DNA of 64,000 bases from assembly GCA_963745765.1 (NCBI GenBank), contig CAVUYQ010000026.1, positions 232,486-296,485 on the forward strand, written 5' to 3'. Source of the stretch: Ww85 sp963745765. GTDB taxonomy: Bacteria; Desulfobacterota; Desulfobulbia; Desulfobulbales; Desulfocapsaceae. A program made the position numbers and the translations under genes. The notes under the pieces are model-generated. The model had not been told where the DNA came from and ran no database searches. It saw nothing but the letters and a program-made list of their open reading frames with translations. Below are positions 25,250-33,206 of the stretch, piece after piece (within the stretch, counting starts at the first letter, position 1; every line of letters begins with the position of its first letter).

Positions 25250-25540
25250 AGATGCGGGGGGTTACGTCATTGTCGATACAGGCGCGTTTGGCCTGGTAGC
25301 TTTGATACCCATGGGGATGGCCCAGGTATCTTCCGTCAATTTTCAGGGAAATGTCAAAGTGGGAACTACCCATCGTAAAGGAGACATGCTGGGGACTTTC
25401 CTGTTCGGCGGTTCCGATTTCATCATGCTCTTCTAGAAAAAGACGTGCTTTGAAATTATGGTTAAGCAGGAAGAGGACAGAAAATCCTATAAGCACATTC
25501 TCATGGGAGTGAAGTACGTTGTTATGAGAGAGGAAAAATG
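25250..25540 (+). pseudogene. C-terminal remnant of a phosphatidylserine decarboxylase-family gene
   Basis: In the frame with codon 25263-25265 the sequence reads YVIVDTGAFGLVALIPMGMA, then KGDMLGTFLFGGSDFIMLF, then an in-frame TAG (about 25435), and then continues KKTCFEIMVKQEEDRKSYKH to a stop near 25540. LFGGS matches the serine autocleavage site that makes the pyruvoyl group in this family. The N-terminal two thirds are missing, and the TAG interrupts the remainder, so it is dead. It joins the DJ-1 scrap at a recombination junction around 25190-25250. Confidence 0.65.
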
Positions 25541-25954
25541 ACTCTGGAAGTCCTCTGGGACAGATTGGCAGATATTGAAACCAGGACCGGAATGGAATGC
25601 GGACGGTCTGACGGGTGCAATGCTGCGTGCTGCCGTCCGCCCGTCATAGGGGGCGAACCAGGTGTCACCCGTCCGGAGATCGACTTGATCTGTAGTTTTT
25701 TGGCAAAGCACAGCGGGTTCAGGTTCTATGAAGCCGGCAGATATTCCTGTAAGTTCCTGGACAAGAACGGGAAGTGCAGGATTTATGCTGTCAGGCCGAT
25801 CGACTGCCGGGTTCATTTCTGCAAAGATAACTCGCTTAAAAGTCAGTCCAACCGCGAAATATCCAAACTGGTAGGAGAGTACCATTCCCGACATGAAGCG
25901 GCCTTTCTGGAAACGGAATTGATCGATTCGGTCAGGTTCCCCGGGGAATATTAG
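25538..25954 (+). CDS. YkgJ-family cysteine cluster protein
   Basis: The protein has 138 residues with a cysteine-rich core: MECGRSDGCNAACCRPP (21-37), YSCKFLDKNGKCRIYAVRP (68-86) and DCRVHFC (88-94). This CxxxxxxCxxxCC...C...C...RPxxCR pattern defines the YkgJ/CxxCx(13)C family, thought to bind Zn or an Fe-S cluster. Its biochemical role is unknown. GAGAGGAAAA precedes the ATG. It follows the decarboxylase remnant and may not belong to any intact operon. Confidence 0.85.
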   Translation: MTLEVLWDRLADIETRTGMECGRSDGCNAACCRPPVIGGEPGVTRPEIDLICSFLAKHSGFRFYEAGRYSCKFLDKNGKCRIYAVRPIDCRVHFCKDNSLKSQSNREISKLVGEYHSRHEAAFLETELIDSVRFPGEY

Positions 25955-26143
25955 CGGGTGTTGCCGCGCGCGAGTATACGTTCAGTCTCTGTGAGAAAAG
26001 CGGGAAACCGAAGTCGAGTCGGCCTGGACCGAGAGTACCCGGAACAATGGTATGCAGGCGGACGCGAACTTCACTCCGGACGGTGAAGGCACACGTTGTT
26101 TCTTGACGAAATCACGCAGGAATCAAAACAAAGGAGCCTTGCA

Positions 26144-27265
26144 ATGAAGAACCTCATCTTTGCCGCAGCCCTGCTGACGGCACTATTTCTAACCAGTAGT
26201 TCCTCCTCTGCCCGGGAACAGGAAATCATTGCCTGGCCCCCGGATCTGCCCGTCTACGATCATATCGTCATCGTCGTGGAAGAAAATAAAGATTACGAGG
26301 AAGTTATCGGGAAAGAATACGCCCCCTACATTAACAAAACCCTGAAGGCGGAAGGTGCCGATTTTGTGCAGATGTACGGCGAGGAGCATTTCAGTCAGGG
26401 AAATTATTTCTGGCTCTTTTCCGGGGACAACCATAACGTCGGCTTTGCCGATACGCCGCCGGAGGGCATCCCTTTCTCATCACCCAACCTGGCATCTCAG
26501 CTGATAAAGAAAAAGCTGACATTCGGGGGATATGCAGAAAATCTCCCAAGCAATTACCTCGATCCATCTGACGAGACAAAACTGTATGCGCGTAAGCATG
26601 TGCCGTGGGTCAGCTTTGATAATGTCCCGAAATCATGCACTGCTGATTTTGATGAGTTTCCCCGGGATGCTGACGGGTTTAAGAAGCTGCCTACTGTTTC
26701 TTTTGTCATCCCGAATCTCAACCATGACATGCACAACATCCCTAAAGACGGGACACTTGGAGATGCCGTTAAGATTGGCGATAAGTGGCTGCAAGACAAC
26801 ATCGGTCCCTACTATGAATGGGCAAAAACAAATAACAGCCTCCTGATTATCACCTTCGACGAGAATGATGACACAAGGATGTATCAAGGATTGACTAATC
26901 CATGGTTTGCCGAATTTTATAAAAAGGACGGAGAAATCAAGAGGATTCTTGACCCGGAACTGTATGAGGACATCAAAAACCGGACCATCACTGTTTTTGC
27001 CGGCGCCCAGATAAAACAGGGGAGCTATTACGAAGTCGAGGGTATTACGCATGTCACTATTTTGCGCACGATTGAGTCCATGTACGGACTTCCAAAAGCA
27101 GGAAATCAGCAGCCCAATGCGGCAGGAGAAACATACGGATCAAACGATCAGAGCGCTAAGGCTGGACAAGCGCGAAAAACAAAGGGGTTTCTAAAAAAGG
27201 GGATCAGTGATGATTATATTGTCACTGATGTGTTCGAGAAGATAAAGGGTACCTTGCAAAATTAG
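26144..27265 (+). CDS. Secreted phosphoesterase (phospholipase C/acid phosphatase family)
   Basis: From ATG 26144 (AAGGAG upstream) the protein has 373 residues. The N-terminus is a signal peptide cut near residue 24. The mature region begins VYDHIVIVVEENKDYEEVIG, the conserved metal-binding start of the PF04185 phosphoesterase family, and has NLNHDMHN and LLIITFDENDD further on. Members are exported phospholipases C or acid phosphatases. The last residues (GTLQN) and the stop codon lie in an R1 repeat, so the natural C-terminus was probably replaced. The exact substrate is unknown. Confidence 0.87.
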   Translation: MKNLIFAAALLTALFLTSSSSSAREQEIIAWPPDLPVYDHIVIVVEENKDYEEVIGKEYAPYINKTLKAEGADFVQMYGEEHFSQGNYFWLFSGDNHNVGFADTPPEGIPFSSPNLASQLIKKKLTFGGYAENLPSNYLDPSDETKLYARKHVPWVSFDNVPKSCTADFDEFPRDADGFKKLPTVSFVIPNLNHDMHNIPKDGTLGDAVKIGDKWLQDNIGPYYEWAKTNNSLLIITFDENDDTRMYQGLTNPWFAEFYKKDGEIKRILDPELYEDIKNRTITVFAGAQIKQGSYYEVEGITHVTILRTIESMYGLPKAGNQQPNAAGETYGSNDQSAKAGQARKTKGFLKKGISDDYIVTDVFEKIKGTLQN

Positions 27266-27389
27266 GATTTCGGTTCAAAATCAAGGCGCCCTGAAAGAAG
27301 TGCCCTTGGGGCGCATATTTTTGATGTTCCGGGGATAAAATATTCGCACGCAACGCAGATTTGGGGCAAAAAGACAATTTTTCAAGGGA
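27247..27389 (-). repeat. R1-family repeat, near complete, inverted
   Basis: On the minus strand it reads from TCCCTTGAAAAATTGTC to AATTTTGCAAGGTACCC, and it is the closest relative of the copy at 24255-24394. Its outer end forms the last five codons and stop of the phosphoesterase gene. Confidence 0.8.
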
Positions 27390-27490
27390 GTAAATAAACA
27401 AGCTACGTTTTAACCAGCCGAGCGGGCTTTGACTCGTTGAAGTTAGCCGGGTAATCGAGCGTTATGTGCTGAATCCAGCAGAGACTTACC

Positions 27491-28087
27491 ATGAACGAAA
27501 AGAAGTTTGATCCCAAGAAATTACAGAAGTTGAATAATCCCCAGAGATTGAAAGATATACCTCCTGATTATGTCTGGGATAAGCTGCACAGGGAAAAAGC
27601 AGATGTCCTTGTTGAAATAGGTGCCGGGACAGCATTTTTCACTATTGCTTTTCTCCAGCGCGCCAAGTCTTCGAAAATCTATGCCTGTGATGTGTCAGAA
27701 GTAATGATCAACTGGGTAAAGGAAAATGTTGTTCCGAAGTTCCCCGCCATAACTCCGGTAAAAACTGAAGAACATTCTATTCCACTTGACGATGCAATCG
27801 CAGACCTGGTGTTTATGATCAACCTTCATCATGAATTGGCTAATCCGGCGCTGACAGTTAAAGAAGCGTATAGGATATTGAAACCGGGCGGAAACATTTT
27901 CATTGTTGACTGGAAAAAGGAAGATATGGATGAGGGACCTCCAGCCCGGATCAGATGTCGACCTGAGCAAGTCAAGGAACAACTGGTGAATGCCGGATTT
28001 GAAAATGTGAACATTTTTAGTGAATTAGCAAAGCATTTTCTGTTAGTCGGGGAAAAGGCCGTTGATGCTCATAACAAGGCTGGTTAG
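27491..28087 (+). CDS. Class I SAM-dependent methyltransferase
   Basis: The 198-residue protein is a Rossmann methyltransferase. Motif I is LVEIGAGTAFFTIAFL (near residue 38), motif II ends YACDVSEVM, and the post-motif region is LKPGGNIFIVDWKKE. It resembles the UbiE/type-11 group. The substrate is not evident. There is no strong ribosome-binding site. The flanks contain integron-like boundaries: GAGCGTTATGTG at 27460-27471 and CATAACAAGGC just before the stop (28069), so it may be a former gene cassette. Confidence 0.82.
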   Translation: MNEKKFDPKKLQKLNNPQRLKDIPPDYVWDKLHREKADVLVEIGAGTAFFTIAFLQRAKSSKIYACDVSEVMINWVKENVVPKFPAITPVKTEEHSIPLDDAIADLVFMINLHHELANPALTVKEAYRILKPGGNIFIVDWKKEDMDEGPPARIRCRPEQVKEQLVNAGFENVNIFSELAKHFLLVGEKAVDAHNKAG

Positions 28088-28647
28088 CAGGTGAATTGAA
28101 GTAGAAAAAAGAAGAAGAATGGGAAGTTGTCGAAGGCGTCCGGGTTATAAAGATAAATTTTAAAAATAAAACATACCTTGCCTTGATAAGCAGTTTACCC
28201 TTTTAAAAGGCAAATAAGTTTCCAGCAGAGCCAGCCTTGCAGCATAATTTTCTTGTCCGATTTCTGCCCTGTAATCAAAATTTTATCCTCTGAATATCGA
28301 TTATCTATTCCCAAATCAAGTGTTTTTTTTTATTCCTGACATAAAAAACACCCCGTATTTCTTGATTTCTCGCGAATAATTTCACGCTATAAGTCAATAG
28401 TATGAAATAGAAATAGTTACCGGTTAACATATTGATAATATTATAAATACGTCTTCAATCGGGGGCCTTTTTCTTGAGAAATTATGCCCGTAAAGATGTT
28501 TATTTTAGTTTAAATGCTCGATATTTCTTGATTATTTTTAATAAGCAGGTAATTTAGCTTAAAAAACAAGTTGTTAGTTTGTGGGAAGGGCAATCGTAGT
28601 ATGTGTGGGAAGGACCAATGTTGTATAAATTATACCGGAGGAAATCA
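28088..28647. other. AT-rich intergenic region
   Basis: This contains an R1 fragment at 28274-28312 (CAAAATTTTATCCTCTGAAT and the following bases) and long A/T runs. It lacks a convincing gene. It must carry the promoter of the Tat-exported protein at 28648. Confidence 0.5.
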
Positions 28648-29193
28648 ATGACCATTCATCATGGCCAGGAAAATGTTTCGAAAGATCATTCCCCCAAAAT
28701 GCATGAGCAATCATGTTCAACAGCCCCGTCAGTCACTAGCAGGAGATCGGTAATACGAAAACTTGCGGTAGGAACGGTGGCGCTTGCAGGATGCAGTGTT
28801 TTACCTGCCAAATGGACCACGCCGCTTGTGGAGTTCGGTGCGCTTCCTGCGCATGCAACGACAAGTGGTGAAGCTGCTGCGCTGTATGGTTATAAAAACA
28901 AGGTGATTATTGCTAATACCGGGGAGAAAATGTCCTGTGACAGCATCTGGCAAGACAAGTTTGTCTTTCCAAAGCTTGGACCCGAGTATGGACCGCGTCT
29001 TCTGATTGTCTGGTCCGACGGTAACGAACTCGCTGTATCGGATTCCTCCAGAATGGCTATGTCGGGAGATCAACGCGATTTCAGAAAGTATCAGCCGGGC
29101 GGAAGCTACAGTCACAACAATCCCGATATTCCGACGATGGAAGTTTATGCCAAACGCGGAACCCACCCGGAGAGCGTTGCGATTTACTTTTAA
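28648..29193 (+). CDS. Tat-exported hypothetical protein
   Basis: From ATG 28648, preceded by GGAGG, the protein has 181 residues. Residues ~31-75 form a twin-arginine export region (SRRSVIRKLAVGTVALAGCS), followed by KWTTPLVEFGALPAHATTS. This W-x-x-P-x-V-x-x-x-x-LPAHA pattern recurs in many small secreted bacterial proteins. A Cys in the hydrophobic stretch could be a lipidation site, but LAGCS would be unusual after Tat. The 110-residue mature domain is beta-rich and not recognised. The earlier in-frame ATGs at 28603 and 28618 lack a ribosome-binding site. Confidence 0.7.
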   Translation: MTIHHGQENVSKDHSPKMHEQSCSTAPSVTSRRSVIRKLAVGTVALAGCSVLPAKWTTPLVEFGALPAHATTSGEAAALYGYKNKVIIANTGEKMSCDSIWQDKFVFPKLGPEYGPRLLIVWSDGNELAVSDSSRMAMSGDQRDFRKYQPGGSYSHNNPDIPTMEVYAKRGTHPESVAIYF

Positions 29194-29246
29194 CTGATAG
29201 GCAGGACATCAGCGTGTGTCGCGGTGTCCTGGGTTGTGCAGAAAAG

Positions 29247-29295
29247 AAAAAGGGCCGGGTCCTGTTTTGATTTAAAACAGGACCCGGCCCTTTTT
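29247..29295. terminator. Strong bidirectional rho-independent terminator
   Basis: A 22-bp perfect stem, left arm 29247-29268 and right arm 29274-29295, closes a 5-base GATTT loop. The core is GGGCCGGGTCCTG. Both strands end in a T-run. It separates the Tat-exported gene from the convergent amt. Confidence 0.95.
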
Positions 29296-29332
29296 TGCGG
29301 TCGTCGTCCCAGGCCTTCACGGGAATTGGAAA

Positions 29333-30625
29333 TCAGTCGATTTCGAAGGCCCTTTCACCATGAATTGCGTTGTCGAGTCCTGCGGCTTCATCTTCCTCTG
29401 TTACCCTGAGACTGCCGGTAATCAATTTCGTTATATAGATAATAACCAGTGTTCCTAACGCCGTATAAATAATCGTACCGGCAATTGAGATTGCCTGGAT
29501 CAAAAGCTGCCCGGGATTGCCGAAGAACAATCCTCTCGCACCCTCGGTTATGGCCGGATTGGCGAAGAGACCGGTTGCCAGGGCGCCCCATATTCCGCAC
29601 ATGCCATGCACGCCAAAGGCATCCAGTGAGTCGTCATAACCGATCTTCCTTTTGAGTACGGCAACACTGAAAAATCCCATGATCCCGGCTACCAGGCCGA
29701 TGAACAGGGAGGACGACATGCTCACAAATCCGGCTGCCGGGGTAATGGCGACCAGGCCCGCGACAACGCCGGAGGCGATGCCGAGCAGTGTCGGTCTTTT
29801 ATTGAAATACCACTCGGCAAACATCCACCCTAAAGCCCCCATCGAAGCAGATGTATTGGTCACTAAAAAGGCCGAAGCAGCGACACCATCGGCAGCCAAC
29901 TCGCTGCCTGCATTAAACCCGAACCACCCGAACCACAGCAGGGCGGCTCCCAGTGCGGTCAGGGAAACGCTGGATGGAAACATCGGTTGTTTGCCGTAGC
30001 CGATTCGTTTTCCGAGGACCAGGGATAACACAAGACCGGCAACACCGGCATTAATATGAACTACCGTACCGCCGGCGAAATCAAGCGCCCCCATTTTCGC
30101 CATCCAGCCTCCGCCCCAAACCCAGTGTGCAAGAGGAGAATAAATAAAGGTCAGCCATAACACAGCAAAAACTATCCAGGAAGAAAATCTCATTCGGTCA
30201 ACAATTGATCCGAGTACCAGGGCTACGGTAATGGCGGCAAATGTCATCTGGAATACGATAAACACATAGGTTGGTATGGTTCCGGATAAGCTGTCTACAC
30301 CAATGCCATTCAGGAACACGAAGTCCAGCCCGCCGATGATGCCCCCCTTGTCAGGTCCGAAGGCAAGGGAATATCCCCACATCATCCAGATAACGCTGCC
30401 GAGACAGTAAGCAACGAAGGTCATGGCGACGGTATTCAGAAGATTTTTGTACCTTGACATGCCGCCGTAAAAAAGGGCCAGGCCAGCGGGGGTCATTACC
30501 ATGACGAGTGCGGTGGCAACAATCATCCAGGCGGTATCCCCGGAATTCAATCCATCGGCGGCAAAAGCCGCGTTGAATGGGAAAAGTAGAGAAAACGCAA
30601 CGATTACATAGCTGATTGGCTTCAT
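29333..30625 (-). CDS. amt: Ammonium transporter
   Basis: From ATG 30625 the protein has 430 residues. AGGATTTCAGG just upstream decides this start. A cleavable signal-like N-terminus (ending AFAAD) is followed by eleven membrane helices. Family signatures include VMTPAGLALFYGGM, AHWVWGGGWM and DDSLDAFGVHGMCGIWGALATGLFA, with the twin pore histidines in the H-W and F-G-V-H-G contexts. It conducts NH4+/NH3 across the inner membrane. A GlnB/GlnK gene, usually adjacent, is absent, so its PII regulator must be encoded elsewhere. Confidence 0.96.
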   Translation of the reverse strand: MKPISYVIVAFSLLFPFNAAFAADGLNSGDTAWMIVATALVMVMTPAGLALFYGGMSRYKNLLNTVAMTFVAYCLGSVIWMMWGYSLAFGPDKGGIIGGLDFVFLNGIGVDSLSGTIPTYVFIVFQMTFAAITVALVLGSIVDRMRFSSWIVFAVLWLTFIYSPLAHWVWGGGWMAKMGALDFAGGTVVHINAGVAGLVLSLVLGKRIGYGKQPMFPSSVSLTALGAALLWFGWFGFNAGSELAADGVAASAFLVTNTSASMGALGWMFAEWYFNKRPTLLGIASGVVAGLVAITPAAGFVSMSSSLFIGLVAGIMGFFSVAVLKRKIGYDDSLDAFGVHGMCGIWGALATGLFANPAITEGARGLFFGNPGQLLIQAISIAGTIIYTALGTLVIIYITKLITGSLRVTEEDEAAGLDNAIHGERAFEID

Positions 30626-30819
30626 CCTGAAATCCTCCATGAGTAACTGTCCAGCAATTAAAATATTACAAAAATGTTTATAAATTTGTTAGTAAATTAC
30701 ATTAAAGTCGAACATAATAAATTGTTGCCGGAGAAGCAATAGTTTCTTTTACTGAAGGAAAACTCTGGCTGCAAAGGGGGTATAAATCGAGGGAGAGAAA
30801 GAGACGGCGAGCGGCCGGA

Positions 30820-31692
30820 TCAAGCGGCCGATTCGGGCAACATAAGCAGCGATCCACAAAAAAAGAACAAAGCACCGACCAGTGTACAGCTCACTGAAAT
30901 TGTTACTTCATTAAATGGTGATGTAGCCGGGGGTACAAAGGCGAAAAATGCTGAAATCATGAAGGCGATACAACCGAACAAGTTGCTGGTCACCACCCAC
31001 CATGAAATTCGTGCCGGATTCCATACCCAAAGGGTGTGACCAAACTCGATATAGGCGAGATAGCCGGAAACCAGGAACAATACCGACCCGGCAAAATCAG
31101 GTGCCCAGATGATCCCATCCTGTTGCAGCCAATCAAGGTGCGGCAATAACGCAGCAAGGGTGCTGACATTAAATAACAGGGTACCCAGAAACTGGGTAAC
31201 AGCACTCAACCACCCGACAGAAGAGGGATACCAGCCAATCCATCGTGCTTTGAGTTTTCTCTGTCCCTGGTGGATTGCCGTCTTTTCAGACTGGACCGCC
31301 TGGTACAACTGCAGATACGCTGCCGTCGTAAACGGAATGGATCCAATAAAGAAAATGGTGTTGACTTCTGCGGAGCTCAACAACCATTTTCGGGCGATAT
31401 CCGGCCAGAGGATCAATACACTGGCCAACATGAAGAGGGACGATCCAAGGGCAAAGACCATGCCGATCCACCAATTCAATGTTTGCACCATCCACAAACT
31501 TCGCCATACGGTAGCCCAAAAACCAGATCCTTCAGGCCGGCTGTCAAGAGATAGACATTTGCGATGGTGGCGCGACGACCATATCCGGGTGGTGCCATCA
31601 GGGTGTCGGTAGATCCGCCAGGTAGTAAAATGGAACGGACCTTTGCTCTCGATAATCTCCCATTGATGCAGGTTTGTGCTCATCTGACACAT
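30820..31692 (-). CDS. Polytopic membrane protein next to glutamate decarboxylase
   Basis: The protein has 290 residues. A soluble, Arg-rich N-terminal 60 residues precede about seven hydrophobic segments. NTIFFIGSIPFTTAAYLQLY and FAGSVLFLVSGYLAYIEFGH resemble two YrhK-like units, which is a weak call. It starts 38 bases after the glutamate decarboxylase stop on the same strand, so the two probably form an operon. It does not look like GadC (too short, no APC-family motifs). It might take part in acid response or in moving GABA or glutamate, but only its position suggests that. Start choice between 31692 and 31683 is open. Confidence 0.7.
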   Translation of the reverse strand: MCQMSTNLHQWEIIESKGPFHFTTWRIYRHPDGTTRIWSSRHHRKCLSLDSRPEGSGFWATVWRSLWMVQTLNWWIGMVFALGSSLFMLASVLILWPDIARKWLLSSAEVNTIFFIGSIPFTTAAYLQLYQAVQSEKTAIHQGQRKLKARWIGWYPSSVGWLSAVTQFLGTLLFNVSTLAALLPHLDWLQQDGIIWAPDFAGSVLFLVSGYLAYIEFGHTLWVWNPARISWWVVTSNLFGCIAFMISAFFAFVPPATSPFNEVTISVSCTLVGALFFFCGSLLMLPESAA

Positions 31693-31730
31693 ATCCTGGT
31701 GTCACCTTCACAAAAAAGTCCAGCTACCGG

Positions 31731-33128
31731 TTAATGATGAAAACCTCCCCCGTCGACCTCGTTCAGCGGGGTGTGGACCGGGTGCTTGATGAGATGATCC
31801 ATTGCCCACTTGATATCTCTGACCAGCAGTGACGCCAAATCCCGGCTGACACCATGGCGGACAAGAATGCGCTGAACGACAAGATCCCGGCAATTGGCCG
31901 GCAGGGCGTAAGCAGGAACCTGCCATCCGCGCGCCCGCAGCCTGTCTGCCACATCATACAGACTATAACCGGGATCGGCGTCCTCCTTGATTTTCCAGCA
32001 CAGCGCCGGAATACCGCTGCTCATGTGGCCTCCATAGATAATTTCAAAGGGACCAAGCTTTTCAATCTTACCGGCGAGGTATTGTGCCGTCTTGTAGCAG
32101 GCGGTGTGGATTTTTCGATATCCTTCCATGCCGAGACGGAGGAAGTTGTAATACTGACAGACAATCTGGCCACCCGGTCGCGAGAAGTTCAGGGCTATAT
32201 CGCGCATGTTGCCTCCGAGGTAGTTCACCCAGAAGATCAACTCTTCGGGAAGATCCTGCTCTTCACGCCAAATTACCCAGCCGACCCCCAAGGGGGACAA
32301 CCCGAACTTATGTCCCGACGCATTGATCGACTTGACACGCGGAAGTCGAAAGTCCCAGATGAGATCTGGAGAACAAAAGGGGGCAAGAAAGCCGCCGCTT
32401 GCTCCGTCGACGTGTATAGGGATATCCAGACCGGTATCTTCCTGATGCTGGTCCAATAGTTCGGACACCGCCTGGACCGGCTCAAATTGGCCGGTAAAGG
32501 TAACGCCCAGGGTTGGCACTACGCCGATAGTATTTTCATCGCACCGTTTGAGCACTTCTTCCGGCGTCATCAAAAATCTTCCCCGGTCCATCGGAATCTC
32601 TCGATGCTCAATATCCCAGTAACGGGTGAATTTGTGCCAGCAGATCTGTACCGGTCCCGTAATGAGGTTGGGCTTGCCGATTGGCTGTCCTGCCGCCTTG
32701 CGCTTTGCCTCCCAACGACGTTTCAGCGCCATGCCGCCGAGCATGGCGGCTTCGCTGGAGCCAGTGGTCGAGCAGCCGACTGCGTTGGCTGCCGCCGGTG
32801 AGTTCCAGAGATCTGCCAGCATGTTGACGCAACGTGCCTCGATTTCGGCTGTCTGTGGATACTCGTCCTTGTCGACCATGTTCTTGTCGATGCACTCATC
32901 CATCAGTTTGTTTACTTCCGGCTCCGTCCACGTCTGACAAAACGTCGCCAGGTTCTGCCGGGAGTTACCGTCGAGCATCAACTCATCGTGGACGGCTTGG
33001 TATGCGTGCCGTGGATCACGCTCCGACATTGGAAATTTGCGCCTGGGCATGCTTCCCGATAGATCACTGGAGGAATAGAGTTCATCGTCCTGCTTCGGGA
33101 ATAGTGAATTCTTGTTTCTTAGCGGCAT
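31731..33128 (-). CDS. gadB: Glutamate decarboxylase
   Basis: The 465-residue protein is a PLP-dependent decarboxylase of the GadA/B group. It shows TTGSSEAAMLGGMALKRRW (phosphate-binding region), HVDGASGGFLAPF (PLP-ring Asp) and SINASGHKFGL with the Schiff-base lysine. It converts glutamate to GABA plus CO2 and consumes a proton. The C-terminus ends GGGFHH. In E. coli GadB a His at position 465 blocks the active site at neutral pH, so the terminal His pair suggests similar acid activation. No GadC antiporter gene is adjacent; the downstream membrane protein may be a partner. Confidence 0.96.
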   Translation of the reverse strand: MPLRNKNSLFPKQDDELYSSSDLSGSMPRRKFPMSERDPRHAYQAVHDELMLDGNSRQNLATFCQTWTEPEVNKLMDECIDKNMVDKDEYPQTAEIEARCVNMLADLWNSPAAANAVGCSTTGSSEAAMLGGMALKRRWEAKRKAAGQPIGKPNLITGPVQICWHKFTRYWDIEHREIPMDRGRFLMTPEEVLKRCDENTIGVVPTLGVTFTGQFEPVQAVSELLDQHQEDTGLDIPIHVDGASGGFLAPFCSPDLIWDFRLPRVKSINASGHKFGLSPLGVGWVIWREEQDLPEELIFWVNYLGGNMRDIALNFSRPGGQIVCQYYNFLRLGMEGYRKIHTACYKTAQYLAGKIEKLGPFEIIYGGHMSSGIPALCWKIKEDADPGYSLYDVADRLRARGWQVPAYALPANCRDLVVQRILVRHGVSRDLASLLVRDIKWAMDHLIKHPVHTPLNEVDGGGFHH

Positions 33129-33206
33129 AGATCTTCTCCTCTCGTTACAATTGAGCCTATAGTGGTGGTAAGAAATGTCTTTAGGCCACCCTTCATAGCA
33201 AAAAGA

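Noticed and set aside
26096..26143. Upstream extension of the phosphoesterase gene to 26096
   Set aside because: The added residues are not signal-like, whereas ATG 26144 has AAGGAG and starts a classical signal peptide.
31854..32459. Plus-strand frame opposite gadB
   Set aside because: It is antisense to a complete glutamate decarboxylase, with no supporting start signal.
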